A stretch of 64,000 nt of DNA, from NCBI GenBank assembly GCA_001910725.1, contig MJGA01000002.1:868001-932000 (forward strand), in the 5' to 3' direction. Position numbers and translations under genes: made by a program. This stretch comes from Phanerodontia chrysosporium. Its lineage: Eukaryota > Basidiomycota > Agaricomycetes > Polyporales > Phanerochaetaceae. This document shows, one piece after another, positions 56,432-64,000 of the stretch; position 1 is the stretch's first letter; the number at the start of each line of letters is the position of its first letter. The notes under the pieces are model-generated. The model searched no databases and had not been told where the DNA came from. It saw only the letters and a program-made list of their open reading frames with translations.

Positions 56432-58510
56432 TCATTGAGCGGGAGTAACCTCGACCGCATCCTCTACGCTCCTTCTGTCTTCCCCCTCAACATCTACGCA
56501 TTTGCTTTGTGGCGATAGCGGCACCGTGACTCCAAAGAGGGCCGCAACCGGAGTTCTGAGGATGCCATGCTAAAGGACAGCTTGTATAAGATGATATTCA
56601 GGCTTCGATGGAAGATTTACGCACGTAATCATGGAGCGTCGCCAGCATCGGCTCTGGATGGGCCTGCTTCTCTTGCTCCAGTTTGTTCCATATCTTCCTC
56701 TTTACTTTGGTCTCCACATCGGTGGAGTGCTTATGCGTGTGTTCCTCCAAGAAGTTCGTAGGTGCCGACGGAGCGTGCGCTTGCGAACAATGCGAACGGT
56801 GGGCAATCGAGTCGACAAAGTTCGTGATAGAGTCTTGCATCTTCACCCTGCAGATGATGTTCAATAACTGGTAACGCCCCGTACAGCAAGCACGCACCTG
56901 ATGCGATGCAGCAATGCCTCATGTGTAGCGCTCTCGAGTTCGCCTGGTGGTTTATGTTAGTACACAGTATGGACGGAGGAAACTCCCCTCGGAGACTTAC
57001 GGAACGCCTCCACGAAAGCCTGTCGCGGACATGAGTTTGCGCATGATAGCGAGACAATGGTAACTCACCTTGACGAAATATCCACCTGAGTTAGCCATGC
57101 TTAGAGTGGTATCTGGGTCTTGACAGGCTGCCCACGAAACCTGTCAAGTTGATTTCTCAGCCAGTAGTCAATTGTTCGAGGATAGATCACGTACGACGAC
57201 GGGATACTTGGGAAATGGGAATGATAGCGGTTCCTCGAAGGAACCAAATGACGAAGCGGAAGAGGGTCCCGACGGGAGCCAATCGAATATCGACGATTCA
57301 GGAGTCGATGAAGCAGATGATGACGTCGAAGATGAAGGATATGCAGTCGGCGGGGTGAGGGGAGACAGCATGTCGTCAAGAGAAGTGCGCCTGATATGAG
57401 ACCTAAAAGTAGGAGAGGATACGCCTGAAATTCCATGAGATAAGTCGATGCTCGGTCTGCGCAGAGCATGGGCGTCCATACCTGTAGATGCCTTATCTGC
57501 AACAATCCCCATCAGACCTATCTTCTGCACGGAGACTTTGGTAGCTGGGACAGGATTCATGAGTTCTTCATGGACTCCCTGCTCCCAATGATCCCTGTGG
57601 CAATGTTGCAGATCTGTCATATCCGTTAGGATGAGCTCCGGATACAGAACTGCTACTCACCCGCTCCGCTTCCAGAATGGCAGCAGTCGAGAATAATCTA
57701 AAGGGGCGAATAAGCACTCGCGCCATATGAAGGACGTTTCCAGTACTCACAACCAGGTGGGCGCCGGGAGGAATTTTATCGACGAGAATTTCCTTGATTT
57801 CCTGTGGAAGCTGTTTAGTGAACTGTTCGGAGCGAGGGATCACAAGGAAGTACGTGCATCGTCCAGGATGACATTATCGGCATCGTAAGGACCTTCTCCT
57901 GGTATCACATCCGCAGGCCAGATGGCTGAGAACCCGTGAGAACGTATCCCAATGTCCATGGACGACGACAGTACCTTCATCTTTGCCATCCTTCTCGTCA
58001 TTATTTTGGTCGGGTTTCTGGGATCCATGGCCGGAGACTGAGAGCGAGTTAGCACTGGAGGTCATGGGACTGAGAGAAGGTAGCCTACAGTGAAAGACCA
58101 AGTGGTCGCCGGGTAGAACATCCGTGACTAGTTCCCGCATACCCTTCAGCTACAGGCGCAGCAGGTGAGCGAGCGCTCGTGAGGAGTTCATGCGGCGACC
58201 CACTAGATTCTCTCTGCTGGGATATCGTGGATCTTGGGGATCCACATCGTCCTTGTACACCGCTACATCTTCAGCCTGAAACTTCACAGTGTCTGGAACG
58301 TAGACTCATGAGTATCTCAGGTGAATTGTTCCAGCATGACAACTAACTCGTGAGGAATTCTTGAAGGTGCTCGACATCCGAGTATGTACTCGTCAACTTG
58401 TACTTCATCATCGGCTGTTGTCTGTCCAGCTCGATGTAGCGCACGCCCACAAGCATGGCCTTCCTGGCCCTACGAGGGAGCGTCAGGTGTAGTTGCGGCG
58501 TAGGAGGCAT
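56432..58510 (-). CDS. Metacaspase 4 with Ser/Pro-rich insert
   Basis: Starts MPPTPQLHLTLPRRARKAML; then YKLTSTYSDVEHLQEFLT, FQAEDVAVYKDDVDPQDPRY, LKGMRELVTDVLPGDHLVFH, F-SGHGSQKPDQNNDEKDGK, AIWPADVIPGEGPYDADNVI, EIKEILVDKIPPGAHLV and IILDCCHSGSGA (Asp-Cys-Cys at 57680-57688). Between the protease core and VSWAACQDPDTTLSMANSGG lies an insert of roughly 145 residues, rich in Ser, Pro and Thr (STSSSASSTPESSIFDW). It ends AFVEAFRELESATHEALLHR, a charged helix, HPEPMLATLHDY, and HGILRTPVAALFGVTVPLSP with an acidic tail. The intron after ILDD has a GC donor (57802-57857). No frame break seen. Confidence 0.89.
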
Positions 58511-59796
58511 GATGTTCGCCGAAGTGGGGGGAGAGGGGCGGCGGTGAGGATAGCAGGGATGTGCCCGTGTTATACTGTGCCTGCTCGCGCAGGATGCGAA
58601 CTCTAACGCTGAGTCAGACAGGTGCTGAAACCCAAGCGGAAGGGCAATGGGCCCAGGGCTGACGCTGAGCTCGGATCTAGAACAGCGTCGTGCCTCTGAG
58701 ATCCTATCAATCTGCCCGCTGATGACATGGAAGGCTGGGCGACGGACGAGAATAACCCATGCGCTCGGTGCGGGTGATGCTATGGAAAGAGTGCCGTAGC
58801 GTTATGAACCGCCTGTTCTCGGACGTTCGACGGCCGGCGTTCCCTGGGTGCGAATGCGGAGCTACCTCGATAGCGGGCGGGAGACGCGGGCTAAGAGTGA
58901 CCCCGTGCTCGTGAGTCTTGACAGGCCGACGTTCTAGGATAAGCACGTCAGCCTTTGTGGAGATAGTTCAGCCCAGACTTACCTTCACAGGCGAAGAATG
59001 TCGCTTGACGAATTGCTTGGAAGTGCCTCCCAAGGCCCGTGCACAGCGCGTTGCGCGGTGTACTGCATTCAGGACCCTAGTCAATGAACTTTCATCGCTG
59101 TTGCCGCAAGTCATCAAAGCTTGGATTGAAGTGAAGCGCAGAAGCTCTGCCTTCTCGCGGGCTTGTCGTGTGAAATCCTGTGTATGCGAGCGTGCGCCAT
59201 CATGGCGAAAGCCGTGTTCGTCAGAGGATTCCCATAGTCAACCCGCTAAGGACGGACTGTCACAAATAGACAGATTACGCAGCCCCCATCGCCGCCCAAG
59301 CTCGAGCGACGCAGGATATCTTGCGCGAAACGGTAGCCTGACCTGCGGAATGATATCGAGTGCCAATCATAGGCCATCTATGCGTAGAGATCCCGTTATG
59401 TTCATGTTCTTTTGGGGAACAAACCGGAAGCTACCCTTTGAGATGCAGTTGGACCAGTCAGTGTAAGAGATCGAGGCACGCGCTAGGTTCCCGTTTTCCC
59501 TAGCACTGGGCTTGAAATCAACTGCTCAAAACGATGTAGCTGAAAAGCCAGAGATCGAGGCTGGACCTAGATACGCTGCAAACAGTGTTATCTGAAACTT
59601 TGGACGGCCATGCTAGGGGACGTACCTAGAAGCCCTTGGAAACTTGCCACCGCAGCCGCCGACCAGCCCTCAATAGACAATCCGGGAAACAATTCTCCGC
59701 AGCGTAGCACACCTATAGGAGGAGAAAGGTCTATCGCTGACATGGGATCTTCGGCTTGCAACAATACTGTATGATATTCCTACAAATCGACAACAC
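58511..59796. other. Gene-poor stretch
   Basis: Promoter of metacaspase 4 on the left, 3' flank of RPN3 on the right. A 182-codon plus-strand frame (58918-59466) has no family resemblance or splice support. Confidence 0.5.
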
Positions 59797-61538
59797 TTAG
59801 AAGCCTTCGCCAAGACCGGGTTCGTCGTCGAAGCTTCCTCCGCCATCTTCCCCAACCTGCCTGAGGAGTTCCTGCTCGCGCTGACGAGCAGCCTCGGCAG
59901 CGTCCAGCTCTTTTCTGTGCGCGTTGAGTGGGTACCGCATGGCCTGGCAGGCGATCAGCAGTATTCAAAGCGAGGGATGAAGGAGGACGCACTTTGACAC
60001 TCTCATTGTGAAGCTCGAGACAATACTGAATACGGCGCATAAAGACCTCGCTGACTTCGAAACCATACCCGCTCTTCTGAGCTCCGCATTCCAGCCATCC
60101 TTGCTCGTGTGAAATATGACCGTCGATTACACCGTCACGAATCGCTTTGCCAACGATGTACTCGGCGTCCTCTTCGGAGTCAAGGTGAAGCTTCACGCAG
60201 ATGTCGCGGAGCGAGATGCGCGAGTAGGACAGAGAGAGCCGCCGAATTCCAGTCTTGATGACGTTCTGGCGAAGACGGACAATCAAGGTGTATGTCTTAT
60301 CGGCTTCGAACAGAGCGGCGTGCTTCGATAGCGTCGACTGGAATTGCGACAGCGAACCGGTACGAACAGCTGAACGGACTCGTCAAGCAGTGACCATATA
60401 TCAGGGTGGCAGAGCTTACCTTTCACAATCTCGAAGTAGCCGGTCAAAGCTTTCTCCAGTACTGGATGCCTGAAGATACTGCGGTCGGGAATGTCTCCCA
60501 TGAGCAGCTCGACCACGACAGACAGCTTATGAACGGCTTGGTAGAAGCCTGGCGCTGTCGTAGCAGGCGGTGCGCGACGAATGGCTTGTTGCAAGTTAGC
60601 GTGAGCGGCACTGTAGTTGAGTTGCACGGCCCGAATGCGACCAAGGAAGTAGTGGTAACGAGCGTGCTGAGGGTTGCCGGCGGACGCAGGGAAAGTTGTC
60701 TTGAGGACAAGCTTGTCTGCTTGGTCGTAGAGGTTGTAATGGAGGTAGTTGCGGAGGAGGCGGTTGATGAGCGACGCTTGAGTCTCGTCATCGTGGCGAA
60801 GTGAAGCAGTCCGCTGCGCAGCCAAGAACAATCTATGCAGAATTAAACCATTGTGCTTGTCGTACGTCTAAAAGAGCACTTACGGACGGGCTTCAGCGAG
60901 TTCACCTGCCAGTTCGTACGTCCTCTCCACTGCGTACCACACCTTGGCAGCGATGGGATCCATACTTCTGCGGTTCAGGACCTGCATCTTCTGCACAGTC
61001 TGATGGACGAGCTCTACGGCTTTCGGATATGTGGTCTTGTCCGACAGGAGGTGGTAGATAATGAGAAGGCGTAGGTATATCTCGACCTCTGGCACCGGCT
61101 CGATGTTCTGCTTCGGTGGGCTCGGTGTTGGCGGGGGAGGCACAGCATGGTCAATCTCCATGGTTGTATCTGCATCGCGAGAAGGCAGCCATAACATTAA
61201 TGACTGCCTGACCTGAGAACCTGGAGAGTGGTAAGTGCCTAGTCTAGGTCCAGTATAAGCAGAGCTGGACTGCACATACTGGGAGGGTATACTCCTTCGA
61301 TGGCCTCCTTAAGGACCTTGCTGTTCAAGCGCTTCCGCAGTGCAGTGAGCGTACGAAGCACTCGCAAGGTGAAGCGCGGCTCCAGTGTCGAGACCGCACG
61401 GTCGATGAGGAGGGCATTCGTCCTGATCTCTTGAGGCACAGTCGGGGGTTCCTTCTTAGGTTCCTCCTTCTTTTGCTCCTCAGGTTTCGCGTCTTCCTTC
61501 TTCTTGTCGTCAGCAGGCTTCATAGGAACATCAGACAT
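59797..61538 (-). CDS. RPN3: 26S proteasome lid subunit Rpn3/PSMD3
   Basis: Five exons: 61280-61538, 60884-61220, 60420-60832, 59993-60369 and 59797-59943, all in phase. MSDVPMKPADDKKKEDAKPE is the charged N terminus. TPR-like helices follow (VLRTLTALRKRLNSKVLKEA, YHLLSDKTTYPKAVELVHQT, LRNYLHYNLYDQADKLVLKT), then the PCI domain (GYFEIVKG, FQSTLSKHAALFEADKTYTL, LIVRLRQNVIKTGIRRLSLS, YSRISLRDICVKLHLDSEED, AEYIVGKAIRDGVIDGHISH) and the C-terminal helix region AMRYPLNAHRKELDAAEAAR ending GLGEGF. Rpn3 is a scaffold of the lid, needed for ubiquitin-dependent degradation. Intact, with no frame break. Confidence 0.95.
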
Positions 61539-61774
61539 GGTTACGGTGTAAGGGTGGATAGTAGAGGGTGAAGGGCGAGGAACGCGTAAGTGCACGCGCG
61601 TCGCGTTGGCTATTGATGTGTCTATACGCCGGTAAGTGAAGTATGAATCAAGAATATTACCGGTAAGTTGATGCTATACAGATCATGCTTACCCTTTCCT
61701 TACTCCTGTAAGACTAGCACTCTGACGTAACTTCCTGCCGGTGCTTGCGCTCATCTCCCTTCCGCACTCGAGCC
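61539..61774. promoter_or_regulatory. Bidirectional promoter of RPN3 and the complex I gene
   Basis: Only 236 bases separate the two divergent start codons. Two copies of TTACCGGTAAG/ACGCCGGTAAG-like sequence (near 61627 and 61658) and a CTTCCTGCCGG near 61730 lie within it. Many housekeeping genes share such short divergent promoters. Confidence 0.4.
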
Positions 61775-62653
61775 ATGTCTTTCCTCCAACGACTGTGGCA
61801 GCGAATACGCAGGCCTGTGCGTCAATTGCTTGCTTGCTACTCATTTGCGGCACTAACAGCGCCCCGTATCAACAGAGAGGGTTTGTCGGCCATGATCTGG
61901 AAGGTGCGCGATGCTATGTTCAGTCATTACTTGGAATCTCTCTGAGCAGCCGGTGTCACAAACAGGGAATAGTTACTTCGAATATCCAAACCCTAACGAT
62001 CGTATGTGCCATTGAACGTAACCCTCATACAAATGACGAACAAGCGTATTGGTTTAGTTCGCGGCCGTCCGAAACGCGTGGTAAAGTACAGAGCTGGGTA
62101 TGATATGTGGACATATGTCGCCGGAGACAAAAGACTACCAGGTGCGAACTTCGCCCTTCTGGCCTTGGTTGAGTATTTGACTGGGTTGCAGTACAATGGA
62201 CGTCATGGCTATCACATACGCGCATCCATCCGCCAAGCCTCCAGGTGAGTCTCACTGTGTTCGCGATCGCCCAGGGCCCACCAACCTGTGGTATAGGAAC
62301 TCGCAGCAGATCTAGAACGACAGAAGCGGGTCCGTCTCAACGCTGCGTTGATAGAAGCCCGTGACCGTGAAGAAAGACTCCGGGTTGCCGCCGCTAGTAC
62401 CACACCTCCGGGGTCTGCTGTCGATCTCTCTGTTGCCCAGCGTGCGCCTCAGCCTGCACAGCCGACCAATTTGGCAGACAACCAAAAGGCTGAGAATCAA
62501 GTGCAAGGGCCTGGAGCTAGTCCGATTGTGACGCAAGGATCGTCGCTACACTCTCTGGAACCGCAGCAGACTAAGCAGCCAAAGCTCAGCAAGCCCCCAG
62601 CTAGTGACGAACCCCAAGCCTGGGTCCCGCGTGCCGTGCAACGGGGTGCTTGA
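61775..62653 (+). CDS. NDUFA12/NDUFAF2-type complex I protein
   Basis: Six exons: 61775-61816, 61876-61903, 61966-62001, 62058-62141, 62192-62244 and 62297-62653, all in phase. MSFLQRLWQRIRRP, RGFVGHDLEG, GNSYFEYPNPND, LRGRPKRVVKYRAGYDMWTY, VAGDKRLPVQWTSWLSHTRI and HPPSLQELAADLERQKRVRL form the B17.2 domain. A Gln/Pro-rich tail of about 90 residues follows, ending WVPRAVQRGA. The YEYPNPND and VQWxxWLxHTRxxPPS signatures define the family. The long low-complexity tail fits the assembly factor NDUFAF2 (mimitin) better than the structural subunit NDUFA12. It acts in the mitochondrial matrix arm of complex I. Confidence 0.87.
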
Positions 62654-63041
62654 GACTCCACTCGCGGTAAAGTATCATGTCCTGTCCCTCTTGTACTCTC
62701 GTCGATACCGTTGTTGCAACCCTCGAAGATCGTCCGTACGCTACACTGTGATATTTATTTTTGTGACACACGGAATGGGTGTAGTGCGAGCAGTCGGCTG
62801 CGCGGGGTCGTCAGGCCACCGGAGTGTGAATCGTAACTCAGCCTTGAGAAGAGTGCCGGAAGTATTTGGTGGGAGCGCCAGGGTTGCACGCGGACTCTTA
62901 CCGTCATCCAGTGATTCTCAGTCTGGTTTCGGTGGAGAGGCTCTGGAGTCGTCCATCCGCTAGTCGTCTGTCTTCTGTCTTGTCCTATCGGATACAGATA
63001 GCGTCCCTGTCCTCCCTCCGACGCTGCGACCACCGTTGAGC
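62654..63041. other. Intergenic
   Basis: No gene seen. Upstream region of the next gene, with a pyrimidine-rich CCTGTCCTCCCTCCG stretch just before it. Confidence 0.5.
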
Positions 63042-64000
63042 ATGCGCCCTCACTTGCTCTCGCTCCTCCTCTTGCCAACGCTGTCCTCGGCGTACTCTTT
63101 CAACTTCGAGAGCACGCCTCGGGAATGTGACGACCTCTCCATCTCTATAACGGGGTCTGGCTCTCCTCCTTACAACCTCCTAATAATCCCTTTCGGCCCT
63201 TCTCCTCTGCCCAATAATACCGAGGTTCGGAAGATTGTCCAACAAAGCTTCAATGGCACCTCGACTTCGTTCCAGCTGAGATACCCCCAAAACTCACAGT
63301 TCGTCGCTGTCCTCAGCGACAGCTCTGGCTTTGGCTCAGGGGGCACGAGCGGCGTCGTGACTGTTTTATCGGGCGGTGGTTCGAGTTGTTACAGCTCGAG
63401 TGTCGTCACATCCCCGCCATGGGTCTACAGCCTGGTCCCGAACAGCCTTACGCAATGTGCAGGCACGCGTATCTGGTGGGCGCAGGATGCGGACGTTCAA
63501 GGGTGTGTCTCTTATTTCCTTCATTTCATGGCAGCTCTGAATTGTTGTAGGACACCATATTTCCAAGGGGTGATCCCTGGTGGACAGTCGTTCTCGGTCC
63601 CCGTTCCCACCAATAATCTCTCTGTAGTTCCCGCTGAAGGCATCGGCTTTACCTGGACCCCGTCCGTGCGCGCAGGAACGACTGTCATCCTTCTTGGAGG
63701 TGACAACCGGGGACCGGGCACTGGCGGCAGTTCCACGTACATCGTTAACTTCGGCGACAACTCTTGTCTTAACGACCAATCGCCCTCTTCAACGCCTGGC
63801 TCCCCCGCAGGTGGTAGCTATCCTACGAGCACGTCTGGTGCGGGTACTGGAGGCGGCTCTGGCAGCGGGTAAGCCTGGTTCGTTGACAGAATTTCGGGAA
63901 TGTGTCTCATCAGCGCAAATTGTCAGACATCACACGGACGTCGGTGCAATCGTTGGTGGGTTTTCTGGTACGACGTTTCACAAGCTTCTCGTGCTGATGA
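63042..64000 (+). CDS. Secreted or membrane-anchored extracellular protein, 3' partial
   Basis: Exons: 63042-63502, 63551-63868 and 63927 to about 63971, continuing beyond the window. Signal peptide MRPHLLSLLLLPTLSSAYSF, then two similar modules: ECDDLSISITGSGSPPYNLL with FVAVLSDSSGFGSGGTSGVV, and CAGTRIWW with GVIPGGQSFSVPVPTNN, GIGFTWTPSVRAGTTVILLG and DNRGPGTGGSSTYIVNFGDN. A Ser/Gly/Thr-rich spacer leads into HTDVGAIVGGFSG, the usual lead-in to a single membrane helix (GAIVGG) that would lie past the edge. The plan recalls basidiomycete surface proteins with a beta-sandwich ectodomain, a mucin-like stalk and one TM helix. Paired cysteines suggest disulfides. Ligand unknown. Confidence 0.75.

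Noticed and set aside
58918..59466. 182-codon plus-strand frame
   Set aside because: No family resemblance and mixed composition; likely random.

Overview
This is nuclear DNA of a filamentous fungus, very probably a mushroom-forming basidiomycete (Agaricomycetes; Polyporales is a guess). The reasons are spliced genes on both strands with many introns of about 48-65 bases, CTNAY branch points, GT..AG ends, GC-rich coding sequence, and families typical of such genomes: P450s, short metacaspases and expanded 7TM proteins. I saw no transposase, CRISPR array, rRNA or complete tRNA gene.

Layout. 1-1735: 3' part of a FYVE/SAP/RING ubiquitin ligase. 2.0-3.2 kb: 7TM gene A (-). 5.3-6.0 kb: UstYa-like oxidase. 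6.4-6.8 kb: possible small secreted protein (-). 8.2-9.6 kb: 7TM gene D. 9.9-11.2 kb: SEC20. 11.6-15.2 kb: EMC1 (-). 15.6-17.2 kb: flavin monooxygenase. 18.6-19.5 kb: secreted protein in which each exon is one repeat. 20.8-23.8 kb: CSC1/OSCA-type channel. 24.1-24.7 kb: small membrane protein of unknown role (-). 26.3-28.8 kb: P450-1. 29.7-38.3 kb: four more 7TM genes (B, C, E, F). 39.1-40.1 kb: SDR. 40.3-45.3 kb: metacaspases 1 and 2 and a metacaspase remnant (-). 47.2-52.5 kb: tandem P450-2 and P450-3. 53.9-56.0 kb: metacaspase 3. 56.4-58.5 kb: metacaspase 4 (-). 59.8-61.5 kb: RPN3 (-). 61.8-62.7 kb: NDUFA12/NDUFAF2-type complex I protein. 63.0 kb to the end: start of a secreted or membrane-anchored extracellular protein.

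Housekeeping genes (SEC20 for Golgi-ER fusion, EMC1 for membrane insertion in the ER, RPN3 for the proteasome, the complex I protein) are mixed with accessory families. The accessory part is dominated by local duplication: six 7TM genes in two families that each share an exon plan, four metacaspases plus a remnant sharing intron positions, and a P450 pair. The UstYa-like oxidase, FMO, P450s and the repeat protein with dibasic junctions recall parts of fungal RiPP (dikaritin) clusters, but housekeeping genes lie between them and the repeats lack tyrosine, so a shared pathway is only speculation.

A caution for every gene model: many otherwise intact genes, including EMC1 and SEC20, show single-base frame breaks, several of them in short homopolymers. 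This looks more like sequence error than gene death. Exon limits were placed by eye from splice signals and from agreement between paralogues in this window.
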